Positions 27,301-35,639 of a stretch of 64,000 nt of DNA are shown here, piece after piece. The notes beneath the pieces were generated by a model that worked only from the letters and a program-made list of their open reading frames with translations, ran no database searches and was not told the DNA's origin. Within the stretch, counting starts at the first letter, position 1. Each line of letters opens with the position of its first letter. This DNA is from Bradyrhizobium sp. AZCC 2262 (GTDB lineage: Bacteria > Pseudomonadota > Alphaproteobacteria > Rhizobiales > Xanthobacteraceae). Made by a program: the position numbers and the translations under genes. The stretch lies in assembly GCF_036924535.1 (NCBI RefSeq), contig NZ_JAZHRT010000001.1, forward strand, positions 7,316,001 to 7,380,000. Reading direction: 5' to 3'.

Positions 27301-27381
27301 CGTCGGCGTTCCCTGGCGCCATTGGCCGTCCGCGCTCCGCTCGGCCAGTGGCGGGCGCAACAGATGGTGGCGGCAGAGTAG
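27301..27381 (+). repeat. Chimeric remnant repeating ends of flanking kinase and regulator genes
   Basis: Bases 27301-27328 equal 28089-28116 (the last codons of the LuxR-type regulator, same + strand orientation) over 28 bases. Bases ~27329-27381 closely resemble the last ~53 bases of the CrbS-like kinase including its stop (near 25001-25053, about 90% by eye). The two pieces are fused head to tail and non-coding here, marking a past rearrangement. Confidence 0.7.
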
Positions 27382-27403
27382 GCACTGACGCGCTCGTCGG
27401 ACG

Positions 27404-28075
27404 TCACCAGTTCATGGTCTTGCCGACCAGCCCTACCAGTTTTGGATCGTCGAAAGTCTCGGCCGTGCAGACCGCGCCCGCAGCGACCAGATCGCCATGG
27501 CCCAGGCTCGTCCGTATTCCAATCGTCGCGATGCCGGCCGCCGAAGCGGATTGAACGCCGGAGCGGGAATCCTCGAATGCGAGAGACAGCCCGGGCGCGG
27601 CGCTCACGGCGCGTAAACCTTCCAGATACGGCAGCGGGTGCGGCTTTCCGTGCGGAAGCTCGTCGCCGATGATGACAGCCTTGAACCGCTGCATGATGCC
27701 AAGTCCGGAAAGCATCATTTCGGCGTTCAGGCGGGGCGCGTTGGTTACCGCCACCATGGCGACGTCAGCGCGATCCGCCAGGGCAAGCAGCTTCATCAGA
27801 CCCGCCAGCGGTTTGATTTGCCCCGACGCAAGCTTGCGGAACGCTTCTTCCTTTTCAGCCATGATGGCCGCCTGTCGCTCCGGCGACCGGCCCGGCAGAA
27901 ACCGTTCGCTGATCGAAATATTGGAAAAACCCATGAGCTCTTTCGAGGCGCGGTCGCGATCGAACACATGGCCATGAGGCGCAAACACCTGATTGAACGC
28001 TTCCAGATGAAGCGCGTCGGTGTCGGCCAGCGTGCCGTCGATATCGAACAGCAGCGCCCTTCGGGATCCGGACAT
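27404..28075 (-). CDS. HAD-superfamily phosphatase (beta-phosphoglucomutase-like)
   Basis: A 223-residue HAD hydrolase of the subfamily IA type with an alpha-helical cap after motif I. Motif I is FDIDGTLADTD (Asp nucleophile and general acid), motif II VAVTNAPR, motif III Lys in HGKPHPLPYL, and motif IV LAFEDSRSGVQSASAAG. This matches phosphoglycolate phosphatase/beta-phosphoglucomutase-like enzymes acting on small phosphorylated metabolites. The exact substrate is not determinable. Its start lies close to the end of the regulator gene (7 bases), same strand. Confidence 0.9.
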   Translation of the reverse strand: MSGSRRALLFDIDGTLADTDALHLEAFNQVFAPHGHVFDRDRASKELMGFSNISISERFLPGRSPERQAAIMAEKEEAFRKLASGQIKPLAGLMKLLALADRADVAMVAVTNAPRLNAEMMLSGLGIMQRFKAVIIGDELPHGKPHPLPYLEGLRAVSAAPGLSLAFEDSRSGVQSASAAGIATIGIRTSLGHGDLVAAGAVCTAETFDDPKLVGLVGKTMNW

Positions 28076-28082
28076 CGCGCTA

Positions 28083-28757
28083 TTACCCCGTCGGCGTTCC
28101 CTGGCGCCATTGGCCGCCGGCGATCTTCGCGGCGGCGATCACGGCCTGCGTTCGACTCTCGACGCCGAGCTTCTGCAGGATCGCCGAGACATGCGCCTTG
28201 ATGGTCGCTTCCGACACGCCGAGCTCGTAGGCGATCTGCTTGTTGAGCAGCCCCTCCGACAGCATCATCAGCACGCGCACCTGCTGCGGGGTCAGCGTGA
28301 CCAGACGATCGCGCAGCCGCGACATGTCGGGGTCGTCGGCCGAGGTGAGATCGGTGTCCGGCGGAACCCAGACGTCGCCCTCCATCACCTTCATGATGGC
28401 ATCGCGCAGGGTTTCTACGCCGAAGCGCTTGGGGATGAAGCCGGAGGCGCCGAAATCCAGCGAGCGGCGGATCGTGCCGGCATCGTCGCTCGCGGACACG
28501 ATCACCACCGGAATCGCCGGGTATTGCGCGCGCAGATAGATCAGGCCGGAGAACCCCGAGATCCCCGGCATGGTGAGATCGAGCAGGATCAGATCGACGT
28601 CGGAATCCCGTTCGAGCAGCGCGGTGAGATCGTCGAACGATCCGGCCTCGCTGACGACGGCGGATGCCACGACGCTGGCGACCGCCTGACGCAACGCGTC
28701 GCGGAACAAGGGGTGATCATCGGCGATGACGAGATGGGTATTTGCAGCGGTCGTCAT
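28083..28757 (-). CDS. LuxR-type response regulator (CrbR/ErdR-like)
   Basis: A 224-residue NarL/FixJ-family response regulator. Residues ~9-125 form the receiver with acidic pocket DD (13-14) and phospho-acceptor Asp60 (LILLDLTMPG); the LuxR HTH (~155-215) contains LLNKQIAYELGVSEATIKAH. It is the natural partner of the CrbS/MxtR-like hybrid kinase at 21544-25053 and probably governs acetate use, including the MHS transporter gene that diverges from it. The ATG at 28755-28757 follows an AGAGAG box. The HAD gene follows co-directionally, only 7 bases after the stop. Confidence 0.9.
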   Translation of the reverse strand: MTTAANTHLVIADDHPLFRDALRQAVASVVASAVVSEAGSFDDLTALLERDSDVDLILLDLTMPGISGFSGLIYLRAQYPAIPVVIVSASDDAGTIRRSLDFGASGFIPKRFGVETLRDAIMKVMEGDVWVPPDTDLTSADDPDMSRLRDRLVTLTPQQVRVLMMLSEGLLNKQIAYELGVSEATIKAHVSAILQKLGVESRTQAVIAAAKIAGGQWRQGTPTG

Positions 28758-29075
28758 TCGGCTCTCTTGCATCAGCTTGCGACTAGTCCGCTTCGCTTTG
28801 TCTCCCGTCGGGCCGGCTTGCGCAAGCGCCCAATCCTATCATGTTTGAAAGCAGTTAACCCGCGCGCTTGTGCGCCGCAATACGACATGCATGCCCCAGT
28901 GGGGCCGGGCGCGAAGTGGACCGCCAATACGCTGGAAACGCCGTGCAAAGGGCCGAAAGTCGTATTGGGGCAGGTTTCACGGCGATGTTACCGTAAGGCG
29001 AAGCCCGTGGCTCAATCCGGCCAAGTTCGGCGCAACGGGCGAGCTTTACAACAACGACTTGGGGAGCGATTCAAA
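28758..29075. other. Divergent promoter region between response regulator and MHS transporter
   Basis: About 320 bases without a gene. It contains three copies of the heptamer CAATACG (28878-28884, 28925-28931, and inverted at 28961-28967) within ~90 bases, candidate binding sites for the adjacent regulator. A GGGGAG ribosome site precedes the transporter start. Confidence 0.5.
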
Positions 29076-30755
29076 ATGGCCACTATCACTGCGACATCGG
29101 CACGCGAATCCGGCATGACGAGGGACGAAAAATTCGTCATCTTCGCCTCGTCGCTCGGGACCGTCTTCGAGTGGTACGACTTTTATCTTTACGCCACGCT
29201 GGCGCCGTTCTTCGCAGCGCTGTTTTTCCCGCCGGGTAATGACACGGCGGCATTGCTCTCGGCTTTCGCCACCTACGCGGCCGGGTTCTTGGTGCGCCCG
29301 TTCGGCGCGATCATCTTCGGCCGCATTGGCGACCTCGTCGGCCGTAAATACACCTTCCTCGTCACCATCGTGGTGATGGGTGGCGCGACCTTCCTCGTCG
29401 GTCTGCTTCCGACATTCGCGAACATCGGCTGGGCCGCGCCATTCATGCTCGTGACCCTGCGCCTTGCCCAGGGCCTCGCGCTCGGCGGCGAATATGGCGG
29501 TGCGGCGACCTATGTGGCCGAGCACTCGCGCCCCCACGAGCGCGGCTATACCACGAGCTTTATCCAGACCACGGCGACGCTAGGTTTCTTTCTGGCGCTG
29601 TTGGTGATCGGGCTCTGCCGCGTCTACATGGACGCCAAGATGTTCGCCGAATGGGGTTGGCGTATTCCCTTCCTGGTGTCGGTCTTGCTGCTGATTGTCT
29701 CGGTCTACATCCGGCTGCGGCTTAACGAGTCTCCGATTTTCGCGAAGATGAAGGAAGAGGGAAAGGGCTCCAAGGCGCCGTTGACCGAAAGCTTCCTGCA
29801 TTACCCGAACAACAAGTTCGTGCTGCTCGCACTGCTCGGTGCGACCGCTGGCCAGGGCGTGGTGTGGTACACGGGGCAGTTCTACGCGCTGTTCTTTCTC
29901 ACGATCACGCTCAAGCTCGACTACATATCGGCCTATGCGTTGATCGCGCTCTCACTCGTGATCGGCACGCCGTTCTTCATCGTGTTTGGCGCGTTGTCGG
30001 ATCGCATCGGCCGGCTGAAGATCATCCTGGCGGGTTGCGCGATCGCGGCAATCACTTTCTTCCCGTTGTTCAAGGGGCTCACCCACTACGTCAATCCGGC
30101 GCTTGAAACCTTCGCGGAGAAGAATCCGATCACGGTCTCCGCGGATCAATCGACCTGCAACTTCCATATCTTCGTCGGACCGTGGTCGAACTTCACGCAA
30201 TGCGACCGCGCGCAAGACTTGCTGACCAAGTCCGGCCTCTCGTTCAAGATCGTGAGCGTGCCCGGATCGAAGTCGGTCGACATGTCGGTGGGTGCAACCA
30301 AGGTTACCGGTTTTGACGCCGCCAAGTGGAACGCAGCGTTATTGGATGCCGGATACCCAAATCTGCAGAAGGCGGCTGACGGCAAGATCGTACCGAAATT
30401 TGCCGACACGGCCCAGGTCAACTGGTTCATGGCAGAGCTGCTTCTGGTCATCATGGTGATCTACGTCACCATGGTGTACGGGCCGATCGCGGCTTTCCTG
30501 GTCGAGATGTTCCCGACGAGCATTCGCTACACGTCGATGTCGCTGCCGTATCACATCGGTAACGGCTGGTTCGGCGGCATGCTTCCGCTGCTCGCAACAG
30601 CGATCGTAGCGGCGACCGGCGATATTTATGCCGGGCTGTGGTATCCGATCGGTATCGCCGTGATGACATTGGTGATCGGGGCGATCTTCCTGAAGGATAC
30701 CAAAGGCGTGGACATCAGCACCAGTTCCGGCGTGAAGAACCAAACGGCCGGATAA
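29076..30755 (+). CDS. MFS transporter, metabolite:H+ symporter (MHS) family
   Basis: A 559-residue MHS-type carrier (ShiA/ProP/KgtP group). The opening SLGTVFEWYDFYLYATLAPFF is diagnostic, followed by FGRIGDLVGRKYTF (motif A) and LRLAQGLALGGEYGGAATYV. A long soluble insert of ~110-120 residues (from AEKNPITVSADQSTC to KFADTAQVNWF, including two cysteines) interrupts the second half before the final spans, which makes it longer than usual. It probably imports an organic acid with protons. Position beside the CrbR/ErdR-like regulator suggests a carboxylate or acetate-related substrate, which is inference. A terminator follows. Confidence 0.92.
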   Translation: MATITATSARESGMTRDEKFVIFASSLGTVFEWYDFYLYATLAPFFAALFFPPGNDTAALLSAFATYAAGFLVRPFGAIIFGRIGDLVGRKYTFLVTIVVMGGATFLVGLLPTFANIGWAAPFMLVTLRLAQGLALGGEYGGAATYVAEHSRPHERGYTTSFIQTTATLGFFLALLVIGLCRVYMDAKMFAEWGWRIPFLVSVLLLIVSVYIRLRLNESPIFAKMKEEGKGSKAPLTESFLHYPNNKFVLLALLGATAGQGVVWYTGQFYALFFLTITLKLDYISAYALIALSLVIGTPFFIVFGALSDRIGRLKIILAGCAIAAITFFPLFKGLTHYVNPALETFAEKNPITVSADQSTCNFHIFVGPWSNFTQCDRAQDLLTKSGLSFKIVSVPGSKSVDMSVGATKVTGFDAAKWNAALLDAGYPNLQKAADGKIVPKFADTAQVNWFMAELLLVIMVIYVTMVYGPIAAFLVEMFPTSIRYTSMSLPYHIGNGWFGGMLPLLATAIVAATGDIYAGLWYPIGIAVMTLVIGAIFLKDTKGVDISTSSGVKNQTAG

Positions 30756-30781
30756 CCGGCTACAGGCCTTGCAAAATAAAC

Positions 30782-30816
30782 CGGCCGCGGAGTGATCCGC
30801 GGCCGTTTCTGTTTTT
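30782..30816 (+). terminator. Rho-independent terminator after MHS transporter
   Basis: CGGCCGCGGA-GTGA-TCCGCGGCCG with a perfect ten-base GC stem followed by TTTCTGTTTTT. It lies between convergent genes and could terminate both directions. Confidence 0.9.
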
Positions 30817-31288
30817 AATCCACGCTGCCCATGAACTGCAGCACGATTTCGCGCCGGTGCGGCCGCGCGCGGTGCTCGACCAGATAGATCGCCTGCCACG
30901 TGCCCAGCGCGAGCGCGCCCTGCAGCACCGGGATATGCAGCGAGGTCGCGGTCAGCATGGTCTTGACATGCGCCGGCATGTCGTCCGGCCCTTCGGTATC
31001 GTGGCGCCATCCGGCATTCTCGGGCGCGAGCCGGTTCAGCGCCGTGGTCAGATCGGCGAGCACTGTCGGATCGGCATTTTCCTGGATCGTCAGCGATGCC
31101 GAGGTGTGACGAATGAACAGCGTCACCGCGCCCTCGCGCGCATGTGCGTCCGCCACGAATTTCGCGACCTCGGCGGTGAGATCGGTAAAGCCCGCGCCTG
31201 AAGTCTGCACCGTCAGCAGCGAGGACACGATGGAGGTGGCGGCGACCGCGGAGGGCGTGGTGCGGGAGGGGGATTTGGGTGAACTCAT
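30815..31288 (-). CDS. YjbQ family (UPF0047) protein, secondary thiamine-phosphate synthase-like
   Basis: A 157-residue YjbQ/UPF0047 protein. Family signatures are FIRHTSASLTIQENADPTV, WRHDTEGPDDMPAHVKTML and HRARPHRREIVLQ; the conserved His/Glu/Asp residues build the family's active site. Members show weak thiamine phosphate synthase activity and are nearly universal, but their physiological role is unsettled. The first ~20 residues are variable. The stop overlaps the T-run of the convergent terminator. Confidence 0.9.
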   Translation of the reverse strand: MSSPKSPSRTTPSAVAATSIVSSLLTVQTSGAGFTDLTAEVAKFVADAHAREGAVTLFIRHTSASLTIQENADPTVLADLTTALNRLAPENAGWRHDTEGPDDMPAHVKTMLTATSLHIPVLQGALALGTWQAIYLVEHRARPHRREIVLQFMGSVD

Positions 31289-31304
31289 ATGAACTCATCT
31301 CTCC

Positions 31305-31426
31305 GTCGTCCCGGCGAACGCCGGGACCCATACTCCGCGGCCTCTCGATTTCGAGCGGTCGGAGTTGATACTCTTTGTAAACAACCAGCAGCGGTGGTTA
31401 TGGGTCCCTGCGTTCGCAGGGACGAC
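31305..31426. repeat. Dispersed intergenic repeat, copy 1
   Basis: A 122-bp element with inverted ends: GTCGTCCCGGCGAACGCCGG at the left and TCCCTGCGTTCGCAGGGACG at the right, each itself a hairpin, around a variable centre. A second copy with the same ends and a different centre is at 44344-44467. Confidence 0.75.
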
Positions 31427-31446
31427 CCGAGAGCGCGCCACCGCCG

Positions 31447-31986
31447 TCAAATCTTGCCGTTGACGTCCCTCTGCACCCGGTTGGCCATCTCGATCAGGCG
31501 CCGCCAAGCCCGCTCCAGGAATGACATCATGCGATCCATGTCGCGGTCGCTCGGCAGCGGGATTTCGATCTTGCGCTCGCCTTCCGCCACCTTCGGCTCG
31601 CTCTTCTTCAGCGAATCCGATTTCGGCAGCGGCTCTTCGATCTTGCCCGGTGCTGTGGGCTCGCGCTCGGCGAGTTGGGCCTTGAGCCTTTCATTGTCGG
31701 CCTGCAGCCGGACAATGTCCGCTTGCAGACGGCCGATTTCCGTGTCCATCGCCGCGCGCTCGTCGGGGACGGCATAGCAGGCCCAGCCCGCGCCCGAATT
31801 GTTACAGGTCGAAATCGCACCGGTTCTTGTATCGAGCCGGAGCACGCCATCCCCCGTCGGTGACAACGCATAGCGGCCGTTCTCGGTTTCCGGCAGCGCC
31901 CCCGCAAGCGCCTGTTCGCTGCCTGCGAGACAAAGGGCCAACACGACGAGCTTTAAGAATTTCGAGGACGATTTCGCTGTGCTCAT
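31447..31986 (-). CDS. Exported coiled-coil hypothetical protein
   Basis: A 179-residue secreted protein: a signal peptide (FLKLVVLALCLAGSEQALAG) then a short domain GRYALSPTGDGVLRLDTRTG with CNNSGAGWACYAVPDE (two cysteines), a heptad-rich coiled coil (~82-108, RLQADIVRLQADNERLKAQL), a Pro/Glu/Lys-rich linker and an amphipathic C-terminal helix. I recall similar proteins as conserved in Bradyrhizobium without assigned function. Likely periplasmic; partner unknown. Confidence 0.7.
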   Translation of the reverse strand: MSTAKSSSKFLKLVVLALCLAGSEQALAGALPETENGRYALSPTGDGVLRLDTRTGAISTCNNSGAGWACYAVPDERAAMDTEIGRLQADIVRLQADNERLKAQLAEREPTAPGKIEEPLPKSDSLKKSEPKVAEGERKIEIPLPSDRDMDRMMSFLERAWRRLIEMANRVQRDVNGKI

Positions 31987-32050
31987 GGGCTTGCTCCCGC
32001 CTCAGGACAGTACCGGTTTCCTCGACCGTCGGGGCGCTTTCAAGGCGCCC

Positions 32051-32674
32051 CTATACTACTGAGCTATAGGGCGCGCGGCCGGACTTCAACGCATCTTCCA
32101 GCAATTCGAGGCGGTCCTGTCCCCAGAACACCTCGCCCTCCAGCACATAGACCGGCGAGCCGAACACATCGGCCCCCAGCGCGTCCTGCCGGTTCTGCTC
32201 ATACGCCGCGCTGATTTCCTCCGAGCCGGAACGCTCCACCAATTGCTTGCCGGGCAGCCCCGAATCGTCGGCGAGTTTCGCGATCGTTGCGGGATCGGCG
32301 AGATTGAGCTGATCTTCCCAGACGGCGGCGAAGGCGCGGCGCAAATAGCGATCGGGATCGTGGCCGGCCTCGAGCGCTGCGATCACGACGCCATCGGCCA
32401 GGCGGGCGTTGAATGGCCAGTTCGCCGGCTGCAGATGAAATTTCAGTCCGCGCTTGTCGCGCCAGCGTTGCAGTTCGACCATCCGATAGCGCTGCCGTAC
32501 CGGATGGCGCTTCATCAAGGGCAGGCCGCCGGTCTCCGAAAACAGATCGACCAGCACCACCGGCCTGTGATTTACCGTGAGATCATAGGTACTTACCAGA
32601 CGGCGAAAGGACTGATGCCCGATATAGGCCCAGGGCGATTGGAGCGAGAAATAGTAATCGACCTGACGCGGCAT
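32051..32674 (-). CDS. 2-hydroxychromene-2-carboxylate isomerase-like, DsbA/GST-kappa family
   Basis: A 207-residue DsbA-superfamily protein lacking a CxxC. The opening VDYYFSLQSPWAYIGHQSF carries the active-site Ser of the GST-kappa/HCCA isomerase group, and VFGSPVYVLEGEVFWGQDRL is the conserved cis-Pro C-terminal region. HCCA isomerases use glutathione to isomerise naphthalene-pathway intermediates; close homologues also act on other aromatics. I chose the ATG at 32672-32674, which has GGAG about five bases upstream. The upstream ATGs at 32716 and 32806 are poorly supported. Confidence 0.83.
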   Translation of the reverse strand: MPRQVDYYFSLQSPWAYIGHQSFRRLVSTYDLTVNHRPVVLVDLFSETGGLPLMKRHPVRQRYRMVELQRWRDKRGLKFHLQPANWPFNARLADGVVIAALEAGHDPDRYLRRAFAAVWEDQLNLADPATIAKLADDSGLPGKQLVERSGSEEISAAYEQNRQDALGADVFGSPVYVLEGEVFWGQDRLELLEDALKSGRAPYSSVV

Positions 32675-32854
32675 GCGCACTCCGGCATGGGGGATTTTCG
32701 CTTCGCTTCCGGACATCCCAACAGAGCGTTCAAACGGACGCAAGATCGATCCGTGTGGCAATACTGCTGCACTGCGATCGCGGGCCCACAGTGTCGCAGG
32801 CGGCAACTGAATAAACCAAGTTAAATCAATAAGATAACTGGTTACGGCCTAATC

Positions 32855-32883
32855 TTGACTTGATTAGACGCGGTAAGTATGGT
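32855..32883 (+). promoter_or_regulatory. Candidate sigma-70 promoter for atp genes
   Basis: TTGACT (32855-32860) and TATGGT (32878-32883) are 17 bases apart, close to the -35/-10 consensus, ~70 bases before atpI. The -35 sits in the loop of a CTAATC/GATTAG inverted repeat (32849-32867). Confidence 0.4.
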
Positions 32884-32950
32884 CCGCGCGGCTTTCAAGG
32901 GTGACGGGCGTAATTTCCATCAACCGTTGGCATCGTTTAATGTCTTGGGC

Positions 32951-33322
32951 ATGGCCGAAGACAAAAACGACAACGTAAGTGGCAATCGCGATCAGCCGTC
33001 TTCCGACGAAGCTGCGCTTTCCGCAAGGCTCGGAAGTCTGGATCACCGGTTGTCCGAAATTCGTGACAGCCGCAAAATCAGGACTGATCAACCCGGAACT
33101 GAAAGCGGAGACAGAGCTGCCAGAACTTCTGCCATGGCGCTTGGTTTCCGGCTTTCCTCGGAATTGGTCGCGGGTGTTGTCGTCGGAGCGGCGATTGGCT
33201 GGGGGTTCGACCGTTTATTGTCGACATCGCCGTTCGGTTTCATCGTGTTTCTTCTGCTCGGCTTCGTCGCCGGCGTGGTCAACGTGGTGAGAACTGCAGG
33301 CGCAGGTCCAGGCAGGCGCTGA
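32951..33322 (+). CDS. atpI: ATP synthase accessory protein AtpI
   Basis: A 123-residue protein at the head of the F0 cluster. The N-terminal ~70 residues are charged and variable. Two membrane segments follow (LSSELVAGVVVGAAIGWGFD and PFGFIVFLLLGFVAGVVNVV), the AtpI/Uncl layout, with the conserved ELVAGVVVGAAIGW motif. AtpI assists c-ring assembly and Mg2+ handling and is not essential. It precedes atpB by about 70 bases in the same orientation. Confidence 0.87.
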   Translation: MAEDKNDNVSGNRDQPSSDEAALSARLGSLDHRLSEIRDSRKIRTDQPGTESGDRAARTSAMALGFRLSSELVAGVVVGAAIGWGFDRLLSTSPFGFIVFLLLGFVAGVVNVVRTAGAGPGRR

Positions 33323-33391
33323 GCGTCGACGGGAAGTCACGACATTTGAAATTCGATTGCCGGCCAGGCCGGTGGATAAAGAGCCGCGCGG

Positions 33392-34147
33392 ATGAAAATC
33401 GACCCGATCCACCAGTTCAATATCGAACCCCTCTTCACGATCGGCCATATCGGCAACCACACGATCGCCTTCACCAACTCGTCGCTCTACATGTTCATCG
33501 CGGTGGCGGTGATCTCGCTGCTGATGATCGGCGGCATGGCAAGAGGGCAACTGGTTCCCGGGCGGCTGCAGTCGATCGCGGAAATCTCTTACGAGTTCGT
33601 CGCCACGACGATCCGCTCTACCGCCGGCACGGAAGGCATGAAGTTCTTCCCGCTGATCTTCTCGCTGTTCATGTTCATCTGCATCTCGAACCTGATCGGC
33701 ATCATCCCCTACACGTTCACGGTTTCGAGCCACATCATCGTCACCGCGGCGCTGGCGCTCCTGGTGTTCTTCACCGTGCTGATCTACGGCGTCTACAAGA
33801 ACGGCCTGAAGTTCTTCTCGATCTTCGTACCGTCGGGCGTCCCAGGCTACATCCTGCCGCTGGTCATGTTCATCGAAATCCTGTCGTTCTTCCTGCGGCC
33901 GGTCTCGCACAGCGTGCGTCTGTTCGCCAACATGCTGGCCGGCCACATCGCGCTGAAGGTGTTCGCGGGCTTTGTCGCCATGCTCGGCGTCTCGCTCGGC
34001 GCACTCGGCTGGGCCGGCGGCATGCTGCCGCTGGCGCTCACGGTGGCGCTGACCGCGCTCGAACTCTTGGTCGCGTTCCTGCAGGCCTACGTGTTCGCGA
34101 TCCTCACCTGCATCTACCTCAACGACGCCATTCATCCGGGACACTAA
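33392..34147 (+). CDS. atpB: ATP synthase F0 subunit a
   Basis: A 251-residue membrane stator subunit that forms the proton half-channels against the c-ring. The essential Arg is in the [19 protein letters not shown] segment of the penultimate helix, and the C-terminal helix contains [20 protein letters not shown] with the conserved Gln. Five to six membrane spans are visible. Part of atpI-atpB-atpE-atpF'-atpF; the F1 genes are not in this window, as usual in alphaproteobacteria. Confidence 0.97.
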   Translation: MKIDPIHQFNIEPLFTIGHIGNHTIAFTNSSLYMFIAVAVISLLMIGGMARGQLVPGRLQSIAEISYEFVATTIRSTAGTEGMKFFPLIFSLFMFICISNLIGIIPYTFTVSSHIIVTAALALLVFFTVLIYGVYKNGLKFFSIFVPSGVPGYILPLVMFIEILSFFLRPVSHSVRLFANMLAGHIALKVFAGFVAMLGVSLGALGWAGGMLPLALTVALTALELLVAFLQAYVFAILTCIYLNDAIHPGH

Positions 34148-34202
34148 GCGTCCGGGGAATTTCCACCCTCACTCTGTCTTATCTCTCAAGGAGCTCTAGA
34201 AA

Positions 34203-34433
34203 ATGGAACCGGCAGCAGCAAAACTTATCGGCGCGGGCATCGCATGCATCGGCATGGGCGGCGCGGGCGTCGGCGTGGGCATCATCTTCGGCAACTACCT
34301 CGCCGCAGCGGTGCGCAATCCTTCGGCAGCCCAGGGCCAGTTCGGTAACCTGATCTTCGGCTTCGCCGTGACCGAAGCGCTCGGCATCTTCTCGCTGCTG
34401 ATCGCGCTGCTGCTGCTGTTCGTTCCGCTCTGA
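34203..34433 (+). CDS. atpE: ATP synthase F0 subunit c
   Basis: A 76-residue two-helix hairpin forming the rotor ring. The polar loop is VRNP (Arg38, Asn39, Pro40), the ion-binding acid is Glu58 in [15 protein letters not shown], and the first helix carries the GxGxGxG pattern ([14 protein letters not shown]). AAGGAG lies about nine bases ahead of the start. Proton translocation is assigned from the family. Confidence 0.97.
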   Translation: MEPAAAKLIGAGIACIGMGGAGVGVGIIFGNYLAAAVRNPSAAQGQFGNLIFGFAVTEALGIFSLLIALLLLFVPL

Positions 34434-34492
34434 GCTGCACCCACTCGCGCCGCCCGGTCCGGGCGGCGCGCTGACAGCAAGAGGAGAACCCC

Positions 34493-35041
34493 GTGGCTGA
34501 GAAAAGTCATGGTACCGGCGCCCACACCGAAGCAGACGGCGGACACGGCGGAGGATTTCCTCCGTTCGAGTCCAGCACGTTTGCTTCGCAGCTGGTGTCG
34601 CTCGTCATCGCGTTCGTCGCGCTCTATGTGATCGTATCCCGCATTGCGCTGCCGCGCGTCGAAAGCGTGATCGACGCACGTCAGAACGCGATCGAGGGCG
34701 ATCTGGCCGCGGCGCAGAAGCTGAAGGACGAGTCCGACGCTGCGCTGAAGGCTTATGAGACCGAACTCGCTTCGGCGCGTTCCCGCGCGCAGGCGATCGG
34801 CAACGAGACCCGCGAGAAGCTGAACGCGGCCTCGGAAGCCGAGCGCAAGAAGCTGGAAGATCAGCTGACCACGCGGCTTGCCGCCGCCGAGAAGCAGATC
34901 GCGGCGACCCGGCAGACCGCGATGAGCAATGTCCGCGGCATCGCCGCGGATGCAGCCGGCGCGATCGTGCAACGCCTCACCGGCGTGCTGCCCGACGGCA
35001 AAACCGTCAGCAGCGCCGTCGATGCCACGTTGAAGGGATAG
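34493..35041 (+). CDS. atpG: ATP synthase F0 subunit b'
   Basis: A 182-residue peripheral-stalk subunit. A short N-terminal Gly/His region precedes the single membrane helix ([20 protein letters not shown]) and a long Ala/Glu/Lys/Arg coiled coil. With the shorter next gene it makes the b/b' heterodimer found in photosynthetic and alpha-proteobacteria. Starts with GTG after a clear AGAGGAG box. Symbols atpG, atpF' and atpX are all used for this subunit. Confidence 0.93.
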   Translation: MAEKSHGTGAHTEADGGHGGGFPPFESSTFASQLVSLVIAFVALYVIVSRIALPRVESVIDARQNAIEGDLAAAQKLKDESDAALKAYETELASARSRAQAIGNETREKLNAASEAERKKLEDQLTTRLAAAEKQIAATRQTAMSNVRGIAADAAGAIVQRLTGVLPDGKTVSSAVDATLKG

Positions 35042-35045
35042 ACGG

Positions 35046-35531
35046 ATGTTCACCCAACCGGAAACCTGGGTCGCGATCGCCTTCGTCATCCTCCTGGTGC
35101 TGTTTGCCTATCTCGGCATTCACAAGACGGTGCTGACGGCGCTCGATCATCGCGCCCAGCGCATCAGGGCCGAACTCGACGACGCCAAACGTCTCAAGGA
35201 GGAGGCCGCCAAGCTGCTTGGCGAATACCAGGCCCGGCGCGCCAGCGCCGAGCGCGAGGCCGGGGAAATCGTCGCCAACGCCAAGGCCGAGGCCGAGCGC
35301 ATCGCGGTCGAGGCCAAGGCCAAGATGGAAGACTTCGTCGCCCGCCGCACCAAGACCGCGGAGGGCAAGATCGCGCTGGCCGAAGCCCAGGCGCTGGCCG
35401 ATGTCCGTGCCGCCGCCGCCAACGCCGCGGTCGAAGCCGCCTCGACCATCCTGTCGCAGTCGGTCAAGGGCTCGGTCGCCGACGACCTGCTCGCCAAGGG
35501 CATTGACGAGGTTCGCGCCAAGCTGAACTGA
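35046..35531 (+). CDS. atpF: ATP synthase F0 subunit b
   Basis: A 161-residue stalk subunit starting four bases after the b' stop. One N-terminal membrane helix ([20 protein letters not shown]) is followed by a continuous coiled coil ([20 protein letters not shown]) and a helical C-terminus that contacts the delta subunit. It ends the atp cluster and is followed by a strong terminator. The conflict-type module begins just downstream on the other strand. Confidence 0.95.
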   Translation: MFTQPETWVAIAFVILLVLFAYLGIHKTVLTALDHRAQRIRAELDDAKRLKEEAAKLLGEYQARRASAEREAGEIVANAKAEAERIAVEAKAKMEDFVARRTKTAEGKIALAEAQALADVRAAAANAAVEAASTILSQSVKGSVADDLLAKGIDEVRAKLN

Positions 35532-35551
35532 GCGCTTTCAATAATCGATCA

Positions 35552-35586
35552 AAGCCGGCGCGAGACGATCGCGCCGGCTTTTTTTA
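35552..35586 (+). terminator. Rho-independent terminator of the atp cluster
   Basis: AAGCCGGCGCGA-GACGA-TCGCGCCGGCTT with a perfect 12-base stem followed by seven T residues. It separates the atp cluster from the convergent NACHT gene. Confidence 0.95.
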
Positions 35587-35639
35587 TTGCGTCGAACCGG
35601 GGGCCCCGAAGCGCGCAGTGCTGTTAATCGCGGTTAGGA

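Noticed and set aside
27241..27403. A short kinase-end gene
   Set aside because: The sequence resembles the last ~50 bases of the kinase gene but lacks an upstream open frame in register; treated as a remnant.
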